DNA from: Staphylococcus lutrae
GTDB taxonomy: Bacteria; Bacillota; Bacilli; Staphylococcales; Staphylococcaceae
Length of the DNA: 64,000 nt
Direction of reading: 5' to 3'
NCBI RefSeq assembly: GCF_002101335.1
Contig: NZ_CP020773.1
Span: 372,001 to 436,000, forward strand
The position numbers and the translations under genes were made by a program. This document shows, one piece after another, positions 24,101 to 34,266 of the stretch (positions are counted from its first letter, which is position 1; each line of letters opens with the position of its first letter). The notes beneath the pieces are model-generated. The model worked only from the letters and a program-made list of their open reading frames with translations. It made no database searches and was not told the origin of the DNA.

Positions 24101-24157
24101 TCATTTTTCATTTCTATTTCGTTTGATGATATTTAAGCTACTTAATGACTGTCATCC

Positions 24158-24346
24158 TTATGATTCAAATGTATCAGCTATTTTTTTACCTGTAAAAATA
24201 ATTTCTTGATACAATACTTCAACTTCACCGTGTTCGTTTTCTTTAAAAACCGGTTTCTCATAACGTTTGACAGGCATGTAGCCCGCAGCTTTCATTCTTG
24301 TTAAACAGTCTTGAATCGTCTCGTCAGGTGCAACTTTAAATTTCAT
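24158..24346 (-). CDS. NETI motif-containing small protein
   Basis: A 62-residue cytosolic protein of the NETI family. The motif appears here as DETI near residue 8, followed by [17 protein letters not shown]. Function unknown in all relatives I know. Its start overlaps the end of the UPF0316 membrane protein gene by 11 bp, the usual arrangement, so translation is probably coupled. Confidence 0.85.
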   Translation of the reverse strand: MKFKVAPDETIQDCLTRMKAAGYMPVKRYEKPVFKENEHGEVEVLYQEIIFTGKKIADTFES

Positions 24347-24905
24347 CTGTATCGTACGCCTTTACTTTTTTGCTTCTTACACCTTTAACCCAGAAACCGC
24401 CATGTATATTCCGAGGTTCATAAGCAATAATAAACGCTTTAGGATCCAGCTGTTTAATGGTATCCATTAACTTTAATTCATAACGACGTGGCGTCAAAAT
24501 TTGCATGACCAAACGATCACCATCTCGTCCGTGCGCCCCAAAATGAGTCACACCGTAACCTAGTGCGCGTAAGCGTCTCGGTAAATCCAGTTCATAATCT
24601 GCAGTTGTAACATTGACGACTGAGTAGCCGAGCGCTAATTTTTCTTCTATCTTCATACCCACAATAATTCCGACAGAGAAACCGAACGCATAGGCAATAA
24701 TATTTTGAAACTGATCTAAACTAGACATGACTAATCCGAGACCAATAACATAAACCAACACCTCTACAAAGCTCACAGCTGCTGCAACATAACGATATCC
24801 TTTTAAAGTTAAAATGACACGCATCGTTAACGCAGTCACATATGCGACATTAATGATAAAAATGACAACGAGCATGAGCCAAGGCGTATTGTTGATGATA
24901 CTCAT
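24336..24905 (-). CDS. UPF0316 / DUF2179 membrane protein
   Basis: A 189-residue protein with three membrane helices (about residues 7-28, 36-55, 60-80) and a cytosolic C-terminal DUF2179 domain (about residues 95-175, with [16 protein letters not shown]). DUF2179 domains are thought to bind small ligands such as nucleotides. The start chosen has GAGGGG upstream. An ATG 42 bp earlier has no SD. Confidence 0.85.
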   Translation of the reverse strand: MSIINNTPWLMLVVIFIINVAYVTALTMRVILTLKGYRYVAAAVSFVEVLVYVIGLGLVMSSLDQFQNIIAYAFGFSVGIIVGMKIEEKLALGYSVVNVTTADYELDLPRRLRALGYGVTHFGAHGRDGDRLVMQILTPRRYELKLMDTIKQLDPKAFIIAYEPRNIHGGFWVKGVRSKKVKAYDTDEI

Positions 24906-24965
24906 AGGCAACCCCTCTTCTTTATCAAATCTAGCCCATTGTATCAAGTTCCTTCCAGTTTGTCA

Positions 24966-25802
24966 TTAGTTATCTGTTTTCGGCCAAGAGAAGCGTGTAT
25001 AGGCCATTTCACGTTTATGTGCATTTCTTAAATAATGTTGTTCAATCGTTTGCGCGTCAGCTGGAGACACCGCTTGACCTTCAAGATATTGATCAATCGC
25101 TTCATACGTTACGCCAAGCGCAGTCTCATCAGGTAATTGTGGCTTGTCATCTTCCAAGTCAGCAGTCGGCACTTTTTCATAAAGATGTGCAGGGGCCCCC
25201 AGATATTTCAACAACTGTCTGCCTTGACGCTTGTTCAAGCCGAATAACGGAGCGATATCTGCAGCACCATCGCCATGTTTTGTGAAAAAGCCAGTGATAT
25301 TCTCTGCTGAATGATCCGTACCAACCACGATACCATTTTGATTTGCAGCAATCGCATATTGAACTTTCATGCGTTCACGTGCTTTTTCATTCCCTTTTTG
25401 AAAGTCAGTCAGGTCAATTCCCGCTTCTTTTAAAGACTCGATACTCTGATCGACTGCCGGTTTGATATTGACCGTTATAATTCGGTCAGGATGAATAAAC
25501 GCTAAAGCATCTTCAACATCAGCGGCATCTTTTTGAACACCATAAGGAAGTTTCACTGCAATAAACTGCAATTCTCTGTTCGATGTCGCTCTTACATCTT
25601 CGACGACACGTTGAACAAGTTTTCCTGCTAATGTTGAATCTTGTCCGCCTGAAATACCGAGCACTAACGTTTTAATGAAACCATGTGCCCGAATATATTG
25701 TGCGATAAAATGCTCGATTGCTTTTACGGTTTCTGCACTATCAATGACAGGTGTCACTTTCATTTCTTCAACAATCATCGCTTGCAAGTGATTCATGGTC
25801 AT
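24966..25802 (-). CDS. nadE: Ammonia-dependent NAD+ synthetase
   Basis: Last step of NAD synthesis: deamido-NAD + ATP + NH3. It has the P-loop SGGQDSTL near residue 51, the [12 protein letters not shown] loop and [11 protein letters not shown]. The C-terminal half has KTPT-like [17 protein letters not shown]. It is 278 residues long. The first ATG overlaps pncB by about 35 bp. A second ATG two codons in is equally possible. The SD AAAGGAG is a little far (about 13 bases). It forms a salvage operon with pncB. Confidence 0.95.
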   Translation of the reverse strand: MTMNHLQAMIVEEMKVTPVIDSAETVKAIEHFIAQYIRAHGFIKTLVLGISGGQDSTLAGKLVQRVVEDVRATSNRELQFIAVKLPYGVQKDAADVEDALAFIHPDRIITVNIKPAVDQSIESLKEAGIDLTDFQKGNEKARERMKVQYAIAANQNGIVVGTDHSAENITGFFTKHGDGAADIAPLFGLNKRQGRQLLKYLGAPAHLYEKVPTADLEDDKPQLPDETALGVTYEAIDQYLEGQAVSPADAQTIEQHYLRNAHKREMAYTRFSWPKTDN

Positions 25803-27264
25803 ACGATTCTTCCATCTCCTTTACATTTTCAGCCACTTCAAAAATACGTTTTTGTTTATTTTCCCAACATAATGTACTTAAATCAACTGGGTATTCTTCA
25901 GGATTTAAATAACGTTTATTTTCTTCCCACAAATACGTCAAATTATGTTGCAAACGATCCTTCGCTTCCATTTCACTCAGACAGTCATACACCAATACGC
26001 CATTTTTGAAAATATCGTGATGCAAATCGACAGCTTTAAAATGTTTGATATGTTTCATTTTATAAGTGTGAATAGGATGAAACATTTTGAGTGTAGCCGC
26101 CTCATTAGGGTCTTCATGATCTAACGTAATATAGTCCCCTTCTGCTTTATTCGTTTTCGTGTTGATAATACGGAAAACTTTCTTTTTACCTGGTGTCGTT
26201 ACTTTTTCTGCATTATTAGACAATTTAATTCGATCAACAAGTTGACCTGCGTCGTTTTCAACTGCAACCAGTTTATAAACGGCACCTAATGCAGGTTGTT
26301 GGTACGCTGTAATTAATTTCGTCCCTACCCCCCATGAATCGACTGCAGCGCCTTGTGCTTTTAGACTGCTAATCGTTTGTTCATCTAAATCATTGGAAGC
26401 AATAATCTTAGCATCTTTAAATCCGGCTTCATCCAACATTTGCCGTGCTTTCTTTGATAAATAAGCAATATCACCAGAATCCAAACGAATCCCAATAAAA
26501 TTAATACGTTCTCCTAATTCTTTCGCCACACGAATCGCATTGGGCACACCCGACTTCAAAGTATGAAAAGTATCGACGAGAAACACACAATTCTTATGCC
26601 GTTCAGCATATTTTTTGAAAGCCGTGTACTCATCCCCATAAGTTTGAACAAATGCATGCGCATGCGTACCAGATATTGGAATATTGAACAATTTACCTGC
26701 ACGCACATTACTCGTAGAATCAAAGCCACCAATGATTGCTGCACGTGCGCCCCATACTGCCGCATCGAATTCATGTGCGCGACGGGTACCAAACTCCATG
26801 AGGGTATCATCTACAGCCACTTGTTTAATTAAACTTGCTTTCGTCGCGATTAAAGTTTGGAAGTTAATAATATTTAACAGTGCTGTTTCAATCAACTGCG
26901 CTTGAATGAGTGGCGCTTCAATTCGCATCAATGGTTCATTGTTAAAGCACAGTTCACCTTCTTGCATCGACCGTATATTCCCCGTGAATTTTAAATCTGC
27001 TAAATAATCCAAAAAATCATCCTGGTAACCCACTGACTTCAGGTAAGCAATATCCGTCTCAGAGAAATGGAGATTTTGAACATACTGAATGACACGTCGT
27101 AACCCATTGAAAACGGCATAACCACTCCCGAAAGGCATATTTCTAAAGTATAAATCAAAAACAGCTTGGCGCTCATGGATACCATCAAACCAATATGATT
27201 CTGCCATATTAATTTGGTATAAGTCATTATGCAACATGAAACTATCATCTTTATATTGATACAT
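25768..27264 (-). CDS. pncB: Nicotinate phosphoribosyltransferase
   Basis: First step of nicotinate salvage, making nicotinate mononucleotide from PRPP. It is 498 residues long, with the substrate loop [23 protein letters not shown] region near residue 157, [12 protein letters not shown] near residue 198 and the PRPP-binding segment [14 protein letters not shown]. It is upstream of and overlaps nadE, so nicotinate to NAD is encoded in one transcript. The nicotinamidase gene at 30625 supplies nicotinate. Confidence 0.95.
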   Translation of the reverse strand: MYQYKDDSFMLHNDLYQINMAESYWFDGIHERQAVFDLYFRNMPFGSGYAVFNGLRRVIQYVQNLHFSETDIAYLKSVGYQDDFLDYLADLKFTGNIRSMQEGELCFNNEPLMRIEAPLIQAQLIETALLNIINFQTLIATKASLIKQVAVDDTLMEFGTRRAHEFDAAVWGARAAIIGGFDSTSNVRAGKLFNIPISGTHAHAFVQTYGDEYTAFKKYAERHKNCVFLVDTFHTLKSGVPNAIRVAKELGERINFIGIRLDSGDIAYLSKKARQMLDEAGFKDAKIIASNDLDEQTISSLKAQGAAVDSWGVGTKLITAYQQPALGAVYKLVAVENDAGQLVDRIKLSNNAEKVTTPGKKKVFRIINTKTNKAEGDYITLDHEDPNEAATLKMFHPIHTYKMKHIKHFKAVDLHHDIFKNGVLVYDCLSEMEAKDRLQHNLTYLWEENKRYLNPEEYPVDLSTLCWENKQKRIFEVAENVKEMEESYDHESLASDDC

Positions 27265-27457
27265 GATTGTTCTCCCACTACTCCTTAAAGTTTTCTTATT
27301 ATTGCTATCATATCACACAATGTCCAACGTTTCTCAGCTTATTCACAGCACGGCTTACAAATTCTAAAGACATTGACGCTGGTAGCCAAATCGTGAATGA
27401 AGTCAAACAATATTGTGACAATCACGATAAATATTTCAATCGTCCACTTAATTTCAT

Positions 27458-27463
27458 TATAAT
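27458..27463 (+). promoter_or_regulatory. Possible nos -10 element
   Basis: TATAAT on the plus strand with TTCAAT 17 bases upstream. It would give a very short leader before the nos ATG. Tentative. Confidence 0.35.
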
Positions 27464-27481
27464 AACGGTGAGGTGGGGAAT

Positions 27482-28552
27482 ATGCTAAAGAAAGCACAAG
27501 CATTTATTAATCAAATGTATGACGAATTAGATTTACCAACAACTGAACGTGACCAACGTCTAAAAGAAGTTGAAGATGCCATTGCAACAACAGGAACGTA
27601 TCGCCATACGACAGAAGAGCTCACTTATGGCGCACGTGTGGCTTGGCGTCATTCCAATCGTTGTATCGGCCGACTGTTTTGGGAAAGTTTGACAGTCATT
27701 GATGCACGCCATATCACTGAGGAGGAAGCTTTTCTTTCTTCGGTTGAAACACATATTAAAACAGCCACAAATCACGGTCGAATTAAGCCTTGCATCACCA
27801 TCTACGCACAAGCGGGTGAACCCGGTCCTCAAATTTGGAATCATCAACTCATACGTTATGCAGGTTATGAGGACAAAGGGGATCCATCTGAAAAAGACAT
27901 CACCCGCCTTGCTACCCATTTAGGTTGGTCCGGGGCACATACAAATTTTGATGTTTTACCACTGATTTATCAAATGCCACATCAAACCATTCAATATTTT
28001 GAATACCCTAAAGACTGGATTTTAGAAGTTCCTATTTCACATGAGAAATTTCCCAAAGTTGCTGAATTAGGGATCAAATGGTATGCCGTCCCTATTATTT
28101 CGAATATGGATTTAAAAATCGGCGGAATTACTTATCCGACTGCGCCCTTTAACGGCTGGTACATGGTAAATGAAATTGCCGTAAGAAACTTTACTGATAC
28201 GTATCGTTATAATTTATTAGAAACATTTGCAACAGCAATGGGCTATACCGACTTACGCAACACAACCTTTAATAAAGATCGCGTCTTAATCGAAATAAAC
28301 GATGCCGTATTACAATCTTTTAAAAAGGCAGGCGTCTCCATGGTCGATCATTTAACCGCAGCGAAGCAATTTGAAAAATTCGAACAAGCTGAGCAATGTA
28401 AAGGACGGACAGTGACAGGAAAATGGTCGTGGCTTGCACCACCATTATCACCAACACTAACTTCTAACTATCATCACGGCTACTCGAATGACACGCGTGA
28501 ACCTAACTTTTTTTATAAGAAAAAGACGACTTCGGGATGCCCTTTTCATTAA
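27482..28552 (+). CDS. nos: Bacterial nitric oxide synthase oxygenase
   Basis: Haem-thiolate enzyme that makes NO from arginine. It lacks the mammalian reductase half, as all bacterial NOS proteins do. The haem-ligand Cys is in [13 protein letters not shown] (about residue 60). The arginine-binding segment [14 protein letters not shown] carries the substrate Glu. It is 356 residues long from the ATG at 27482, preceded by GAGGTGG. A GTG three codons earlier lies inside the SD. It sits with pheA downstream, as in S. aureus. Confidence 0.96.
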   Translation: MLKKAQAFINQMYDELDLPTTERDQRLKEVEDAIATTGTYRHTTEELTYGARVAWRHSNRCIGRLFWESLTVIDARHITEEEAFLSSVETHIKTATNHGRIKPCITIYAQAGEPGPQIWNHQLIRYAGYEDKGDPSEKDITRLATHLGWSGAHTNFDVLPLIYQMPHQTIQYFEYPKDWILEVPISHEKFPKVAELGIKWYAVPIISNMDLKIGGITYPTAPFNGWYMVNEIAVRNFTDTYRYNLLETFATAMGYTDLRNTTFNKDRVLIEINDAVLQSFKKAGVSMVDHLTAAKQFEKFEQAEQCKGRTVTGKWSWLAPPLSPTLTSNYHHGYSNDTREPNFFYKKKTTSGCPFH

Positions 28553-28595
28553 CTTCATGTAAAATAGTGTCAATCCATACGAAAGGAATGATGAT

Positions 28596-29402
28596 ATGAC
28601 ACTGTTTTACCTCGGACCTAAAGGTACATTTTCATATTTGGCTGCATTAAAATTACAATCCCAACGCAATCAACAAGAACAACTCACCGAATGTACAAAT
28701 TTATATGAAGTGATGTCATCTTTACAAAAAATGCCCACAGCAAGCGCGATTGTCCCGATTGAAAATTCGATTGAAGGGACGATTAATATCGTTGCCGATG
28801 CACTCGTCGAACAATCTTTTATCGTTGTAGAGGAAATCGTTTTAGATATCGCATTTGCATTATACGGTTTGCCACATCAATCTATTAACGATATTCAAAA
28901 AGTCTATTCTATCGGACCCGCCATTAGTCAAACACAAAAGTTCATTCATCATTATCAATTTGCTTATGATTACACACCTAGTACAGTCGCTTCACTCAAT
29001 AAGATCGATGCAACTTCGGCCGCAATTGCGCCAGTTGGCAGTGGTGAAATGTATGGCTACGTTGCATTAAAATCACATATTGAAGATTATCCACACAATA
29101 TGACGCGATTTCTCGTCTTGAAACACGCTTCCCAAGTGACACAACAAACGGGTACAGAGTGTTTGTTAATCATCACGCCTACAGAAGATAAGCCTGGCTT
29201 GCTTGCTGCCATACTCAATACGTTCGCACTATTTCAAGTCAATTTAAAGTGGATTGAATCTCGACCTATGAAAACACAACTTGGGAGATACCGCTTCTTC
29301 GTCCAAGCTGAATGCCCTGATACAACTGTATTAAATAAAATTTTAACGATTTTAGAAACGTTGGATTTTCAGATTAAACACTTAGGCCGTTTCCACAAAT
29401 AA
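28596..29402 (+). CDS. pheA: Prephenate dehydratase
   Basis: Converts prephenate to phenylpyruvate for phenylalanine synthesis. It has the periplasmic-binding-like catalytic domain with YLGPKGTFS at the start. The usual TRF motif reads NMTRFLVL, with its catalytic Thr, near residue 170. It has a C-terminal ACT domain (from about residue 190, with GLLAAILNTFALFQVNLKWIESRP) for allosteric phenylalanine binding. It is 268 residues long. It lies 43 bp downstream of nos. Confidence 0.95.
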   Translation: MTLFYLGPKGTFSYLAALKLQSQRNQQEQLTECTNLYEVMSSLQKMPTASAIVPIENSIEGTINIVADALVEQSFIVVEEIVLDIAFALYGLPHQSINDIQKVYSIGPAISQTQKFIHHYQFAYDYTPSTVASLNKIDATSAAIAPVGSGEMYGYVALKSHIEDYPHNMTRFLVLKHASQVTQQTGTECLLIITPTEDKPGLLAAILNTFALFQVNLKWIESRPMKTQLGRYRFFVQAECPDTTVLNKILTILETLDFQIKHLGRFHK

Positions 29403-29437
29403 CATACACCCCCGTCATTCGTGAAACACATCGACTT

Positions 29438-30544
29438 TTAACGCGCTTCATCCATGATACATTGTGACACATGATGTTGCTTCATTTCAGGTAGATGTTC
29501 ATTTTTCAATACCGTCAAACCTTTTATAGCGGTGAACTGGCTCACTTGCGCACCCCCATCAAATGCATTTCCGATAATGAAAACTTGCGTGTGTGGTGCG
29601 CACTGGTGACTGCGAATATGAAGTACGTCTTTTTTGTCAACGTGAACAAACGCATTATGCAGGATGTAAAGCCCTTCTCCTCCTTGTTGACCGTATTCAT
29701 CCCCTTCTAATGTATACATATTTTTTCCTTGATATACACCTAAGTAACGAATACCTCCAGCACAATTTAAAAACAAATTTTGAGAAATAAAAATATTTTT
29801 ACCTTTTAACGGCGTGACAGCATAGTCTTGAGTCTCTTCGAAAATATTATGTTCTATCACTATATTTTCATAGAAGCGATGTAATCGAGAGGCGTGAGAA
29901 CCTATGGCACGATTCCAACTATGCATGTGCCCTTCATGTGAATTTCCAAAATAACAATGTGAAATGACTACATTTTTTGATATCGTCCCGTCATTGACAC
30001 CAAATTTAGGAAACGCGCCTTCAACGAACAAATCTAATTGAATGGCTTCTGAAAAACCACGCTTCCCCGTAACATCATAAAAACCTAAAAAGTTACAATG
30101 ATGAATGGAAACACCATCCAGTCCACAAGCATCAATGCCATGGCCTCCAACAACATTTTTAATTGTTAAATGACTCACTTCAATTTCGCATGCATGTCCT
30201 AAACACATCGCCGTATTATTATATGGATAATGCACACCGTTCATATTCCAAATACCGCCTTCAATTTTGATATGCCCATTGCCATTGTATCCATAGTATC
30301 GCTTTATTCGCGTTCCATTTTTAATCAAAGCATCTTTACCTACTCTTAACATTTCCGCATCTGGTGCTAACAATAACGTTGTCCCTTGATATATTTTCAA
30401 TGCTTTTGCAATATGGTATGTGCCACTTGGAATATAGACGGTTACAGGATGCTTTTTTGCCTGATTGAGCGCACGCTGAATGCCCATCGTATCCAACCAG
30501 CGATTGCCTCCAACTGCACCAAAGTTCAAAACATTTATCTTCAT
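29438..30544 (-). CDS. Right-handed beta-helix protein (pectate lyase/GH28-like fold)
   Basis: A 368-residue protein beginning INVLNFGAVGGN, followed by the turn-rich repeats of a parallel beta-helix (GNGHIKIEGGIW, CEIEVSHLTIKNVVGGHGID, NVVISHCYFGN, NIVIEHNIFEE). This is the fold of polysaccharide lyases and GH28 hydrolases. No signal peptide is present, so it is probably cytoplasmic or released without Sec. Substrate unknown. Transcribed divergently from the isochorismatase-like gene. Confidence 0.75.
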   Translation of the reverse strand: MKINVLNFGAVGGNRWLDTMGIQRALNQAKKHPVTVYIPSGTYHIAKALKIYQGTTLLLAPDAEMLRVGKDALIKNGTRIKRYYGYNGNGHIKIEGGIWNMNGVHYPYNNTAMCLGHACEIEVSHLTIKNVVGGHGIDACGLDGVSIHHCNFLGFYDVTGKRGFSEAIQLDLFVEGAFPKFGVNDGTISKNVVISHCYFGNSHEGHMHSWNRAIGSHASRLHRFYENIVIEHNIFEETQDYAVTPLKGKNIFISQNLFLNCAGGIRYLGVYQGKNMYTLEGDEYGQQGGEGLYILHNAFVHVDKKDVLHIRSHQCAPHTQVFIIGNAFDGGAQVSQFTAIKGLTVLKNEHLPEMKQHHVSQCIMDEAR

Positions 30545-30624
30545 ATACGTGCCTTCCTTTCTCGATTCAGTTATACTATTTATATTGTTGTTTAAACTTT
30601 ATACTACTTTTAGGAGAGAATGTA

Positions 30625-31176
30625 ATGTCAAATCAAGCTTTAGTTGTCGTTGATTATTCATATGATTTTGTTGCCGATGATGGTAAACTGACTTGTGGTG
30701 AAGCCGGTCAAGCCATTGAATCATTTATTGTTGATCGTATTCAATCTTATCATAAAGCTCAGGATAATATTTTCTTTATGATGGATTTACATTATGAAAA
30801 CGACCCGTATCATCCAGAAACCCAAAGTTTCCCACCGCATAATATAGAAGGGACAAAAGGGAGAGCATTGTACGGTAAAGTCAAAACGCTATACGATACA
30901 ATACAACACGATGACCATGTCTATTTTTTAGACAAACGTCGTTACGATTCATTCTACGGCACACCTTTAGACAGTTTGTTACGCGAGCGTCATGTCGATA
31001 CGCTTGAAATTGTTGGTGTATGTACGGATATTTGCGTTTTACACACAGCCATCAGCGCATACAACTTGAACTATCGACTTATCATCCCAGAAAAAGGTGT
31101 TGCCACTTTTAATGAAACCGGTCACCAATGGGCACTATCACATTTTAAAAACACTTTGGGCGCTCAGGTAGAATAA
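30625..31176 (+). CDS. pncA: Nicotinamidase / isochorismatase-family hydrolase
   Basis: Cysteine hydrolase of 183 residues. The catalytic triad is seen as Asp in VVDYSYDF (residue 9), Lys in GRALYGKVKT and Cys in VGVCTDICV (near residue 136). Metal-ligand His residues lie in MDLHYENDPYHPET. This metal-site layout fits nicotinamidase, which would feed nicotinate to PncB, encoded 3.4 kb away. Substrate assignment is by family and context. Confidence 0.8.
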   Translation: MSNQALVVVDYSYDFVADDGKLTCGEAGQAIESFIVDRIQSYHKAQDNIFFMMDLHYENDPYHPETQSFPPHNIEGTKGRALYGKVKTLYDTIQHDDHVYFLDKRRYDSFYGTPLDSLLRERHVDTLEIVGVCTDICVLHTAISAYNLNYRLIIPEKGVATFNETGHQWALSHFKNTLGAQVE

Positions 31177-31236
31177 TCAACCGATCCCATGCTAAAATAA
31201 CATTGAAAATAAGAATTTAAATAAGGAGATTGAATC

Positions 31237-32160
31237 ATGACAACATATATTTTTGGTCATCAAAACCCAGATACAGATGCCATATCTTCAGCAATTATAA
31301 TGGCAGATTTCGAACAACAACATGGAAATAAAGAAGCTAAAGCATTCCGCATCGGCGAATTAGGTCCTGAAACGCAATTCGCGTTAGACTATTTTAACGT
31401 AGATGTTCCAGAATTCTTAACAGATGACTTAACAGGACAAGATGTCATTTTAGTTGACCATAACGAATTTCAACAAAGTGCGCAAAATATCGATAAAGCG
31501 CACATTAGACATGTCATTGATCATCATAGAATTGCAAACTTTGAAACAGCGGGGCCGTTATACTATCGCTCTGAACCTGTTGGCTGTACGGCAACAATTT
31601 TATATAAAATGTATAATGAACGCCAATACGAAATCCGTCCTGAAATTGCAGGATTAATGATTTCTGCCATCATTTCAGACAGTTTGTTATTCAAATCCCC
31701 AACTTGTACACAACAAGATATCGATGCAGCTAAAAAATTGGCTCACATCGCGCAAGTCGACTTAGAAGAATATGGTTTACAAATGTTAAAAGCCGGTGCT
31801 TCAACAGCTGAAAAAACTGAGGAACAACTTTTGACGACTGATGCAAAATCGTTTGGTATGGGGAATTATACTGTGCGTATTGCTCAAGTCAACAGTGTCG
31901 ATATCGAAGAAGTATTCGAACGCCAAGAAGCGCTTGAAAATGCGATGAATAAAGCGAGCGCTGAAAATCACTATGATACGTTTATATTGGTTGTAACAGA
32001 TATTATCAATAGTAATTCAAAAATTCTCGTTGTTGGTGCTGAACAAGAAAAAGTTGCTGCCGCATTCAATACGACATTGGACAACCACACTGCCTTTTTA
32101 CCAGGTGTCGTCTCACGTAAAAAGCAAATTGTACCACCGATTACAGATGCATTATCTTAA
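31237..32160 (+). CDS. ppaC: Manganese-dependent inorganic pyrophosphatase
   Basis: Family II (DHH) pyrophosphatase, 307 residues. Metal-binding motifs are GHQNPDTDAISSA near residue 7, VDHNE near residue 74, and DHHR near residue 97. The C-terminal DHHA2 domain ends SRKKQIVPPI. It hydrolyses the pyrophosphate released by biosynthesis. It has a good SD (AAGGAG) and is probably cotranscribed with the GNAT gene downstream (30 bp gap). Confidence 0.97.
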   Translation: MTTYIFGHQNPDTDAISSAIIMADFEQQHGNKEAKAFRIGELGPETQFALDYFNVDVPEFLTDDLTGQDVILVDHNEFQQSAQNIDKAHIRHVIDHHRIANFETAGPLYYRSEPVGCTATILYKMYNERQYEIRPEIAGLMISAIISDSLLFKSPTCTQQDIDAAKKLAHIAQVDLEEYGLQMLKAGASTAEKTEEQLLTTDAKSFGMGNYTVRIAQVNSVDIEEVFERQEALENAMNKASAENHYDTFILVVTDIINSNSKILVVGAEQEKVAAAFNTTLDNHTAFLPGVVSRKKQIVPPITDALS

Positions 32161-32190
32161 ATTCTAAATTTAACCAAAGGGTGTGATCGC

Positions 32191-32475
32191 ATGGCAATTC
32201 AAGTGAAACCAGGACATAATAAGTTTTATATTGGAGAAAGTGAAAACAAACCCGATGCTCAGATTTTATTTTCTTATTATGACACGCATGTTATTGATGT
32301 CTATAGTACTTATGTCAGTCCTTCCTTAAGAGGTGGCGGTGTTGCACAACAATTATTTAATGCTGTATTGGATAAAGCGAAAACAGAAGAATTAAAAATC
32401 ATCCCTTCATGCAGTTATGTTGCACACCAATTTGAACGTGACACAGCGCTTGCACCTTATCGTGCTGAGTCTTGA
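32191..32475 (+). CDS. GNAT-like small N-acetyltransferase (YjdJ type)
   Basis: A 94-residue minimal acetyltransferase. The acetyl-CoA loop is SLRGGGVAQQLFNAVL near residue 48, and PSCSYVAHQFERD follows near residue 72. It matches the YjdJ/YidJ-like short GNAT group. Substrate unknown. It lies downstream of ppaC and is followed by a terminator. Confidence 0.85.
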   Translation: MAIQVKPGHNKFYIGESENKPDAQILFSYYDTHVIDVYSTYVSPSLRGGGVAQQLFNAVLDKAKTEELKIIPSCSYVAHQFERDTALAPYRAES

Positions 32476-32507
32476 GTCAACGGGAAATTTCCCATTGGCG
32501 CTCCTAT

Positions 32508-32556
32508 GAATGCAGGATTGAAACGTATGAAATCGATACGTTTCAATCCTTTTTGT
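32508..32556 (+). terminator. Terminator of ppaC-GNAT operon
   Basis: AGGATTGAAACGTAT and ATACGTTTCAATCCT arms with a 7-base loop, followed by TTTTTG. Confidence 0.9.
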
Positions 32557-32805
32557 TTCTTTCGTACCATTCAAAACTAACAAGCCAATACACCAAGTGA
32601 CTCTTTTTAATAAGATGAAATCTCACATAGCCTTTGCGATAAAACGTTAAGACGATAAAAACAGAATGAAAGTAACGACATGGCGCCAAGGGTGTACGGT
32701 TTTATGTGTTACAATCATAATGAACAGTCGTTACTCTACAACTACAGCGCATTCTTAATTGAATCGCTATATCTCGAATGGGATAACACGAAAGGAGCAA
32801 AAAGA

Positions 32806-34185
32806 TTGAACCCATTTCAAACGCAATTTGAAGCAGTACAAAATTATTTTAAAACACATGCGACACGCCCCATCAAAGCACGTAAAAAAGCCTTGAAGCA
32901 GTTAGCTGAGCAAATTAAGTCAAACGAGCAAGCATTGATGGACGCATTAAAAAAAGATTTAGGCAAAAATGAGGTGGAGTCATACGCAACAGAAATAGGC
33001 TACACGTTAAAAAGCATTCACCATACGCGTAAATCGATGGCGAAATGGGCGAAAAAGCAAGCTGTCGATACGCCTATCATTCTGTTTCCGGCAAAAAGTT
33101 TTATTGTGAAAGAGCCACTAGGTACAATCCTTATCATCGCACCTTTTAATTATCCAGTACAGTTAGTTTTCGAACCTTTAATTGGTGCTATCGCAGCAGG
33201 CAACACGGCCATTGTTAAACCATCAGAGTTAACACCCAATGTTGCTGCAGTCGTCGAAACCATCATTCAAAATGCATTCGATCCAAACTATGTATCTGTT
33301 GCTCAAGGCGGTGCAGAAACCATTCAATCACTGTTACAACTGCCGTTTGATCATATCTTTTTTACAGGAAGTGAAAAAGTAGGTCAAATTGTTTATGAAG
33401 CCGCTGCACGACAACTCATACCTGTCACTTTAGAACTCGGTGGAAAATCACCCACAATAATTGATCACACGGCTAATTTGAAAGTAGCGAGTGAACGTAT
33501 CTGCTTTGGCAAATTTATTAATGCAGGGCAAACTTGTGTTGCGCCGGATTATATCCTTATCGATAAAAGCGTTAAAGACGATTTTATCAAAGTGCTCAAA
33601 TCGACAATTCGTGAGTTTTACGGTCCCTTTCCGATTCAAAGTGAAGATTTAGGGTGCATTGTAAACACACGTCATTTTGAACGGTTAAATCATTTACTTG
33701 AAGCCCAACAATCAAACATCATATATGGGGGCGAAACGTCTGTTGAAGAACGTAAAATTGCACCGACTATTCTAGATCACGTTCAAACTGATGACCCCAT
33801 TATGAAGGATGAAATTTTTGGTCCAATTCTTCCTATTTTGACCTATGAAGATTTAGATGAAGCCATTGCCATTGTTCAATCAAAACCTAAACCTTTATCA
33901 TTGTACTTATTCAGTGAGGATGAAAATGTGACAAACCGCATATTAAATGAATTATCATTTGGTAGTGGCGCCATTAATGATACATTATTACAACTCGCGA
34001 ATCCTAAACTCCCTTTCGGTGGTGTAGGCGCTTCGGGTATCGGTCGTTACCATGGCCAATATTCATTCGACACTTTTTCACATCTGAAACCATATATTTT
34101 TAAAACGACTAAGTTAGAAACCGGTTTGCTCTTTCCGCCATATAAAGGCAAGCTCGGTTACGTTCGTAAACTCATGAAAAAGTAA
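32806..34185 (+). CDS. aldH: Aldehyde dehydrogenase
   Basis: NAD(P)-dependent aldehyde dehydrogenase of 459 residues. The catalytic Glu is in LELGGKSP and the catalytic Cys in NAGQTCVAPDY. The cofactor loop FFTGSEKVG precedes them. I chose the TTG at 32806 because AAAGGAG lies just upstream and the resulting length and N-terminus (NPFQTQFEAVQNYF) fit the S. aureus homologue. An ATG 126 bp upstream is in frame but lacks an SD and adds foreign sequence. Physiological aldehyde unknown. Confidence 0.93.
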   Translation: MNPFQTQFEAVQNYFKTHATRPIKARKKALKQLAEQIKSNEQALMDALKKDLGKNEVESYATEIGYTLKSIHHTRKSMAKWAKKQAVDTPIILFPAKSFIVKEPLGTILIIAPFNYPVQLVFEPLIGAIAAGNTAIVKPSELTPNVAAVVETIIQNAFDPNYVSVAQGGAETIQSLLQLPFDHIFFTGSEKVGQIVYEAAARQLIPVTLELGGKSPTIIDHTANLKVASERICFGKFINAGQTCVAPDYILIDKSVKDDFIKVLKSTIREFYGPFPIQSEDLGCIVNTRHFERLNHLLEAQQSNIIYGGETSVEERKIAPTILDHVQTDDPIMKDEIFGPILPILTYEDLDEAIAIVQSKPKPLSLYLFSEDENVTNRILNELSFGSGAINDTLLQLANPKLPFGGVGASGIGRYHGQYSFDTFSHLKPYIFKTTKLETGLLFPPYKGKLGYVRKLMKK

Positions 34186-34211
34186 TGAAAGCTATACAAT
34201 AGAACCAAAAA

Positions 34212-34256
34212 TAAGACAGTGGCATTCGAAAACCGGATGCTTCACTGTCTTATTTT
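34212..34256. terminator. Bidirectional terminator between aldH and the lactonase gene
   Basis: AAGACAGTG and CACTGTCTT arms with an inner GCATTCG/CGGATGC pairing, between convergent genes. Confidence 0.8.
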
Positions 34257-34266
34257 GATGCTGTAT

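Larger units (their letters stand above)
23556..24157. other. Long intergenic region upstream of purB
   Basis: No gene found in 602 bases. It holds a perfect 16-bp palindrome (23661-23676), 105 bp upstream of purB, and the terminator of the NETI gene. The rest is unremarkable AT-rich sequence. Confidence 0.55.
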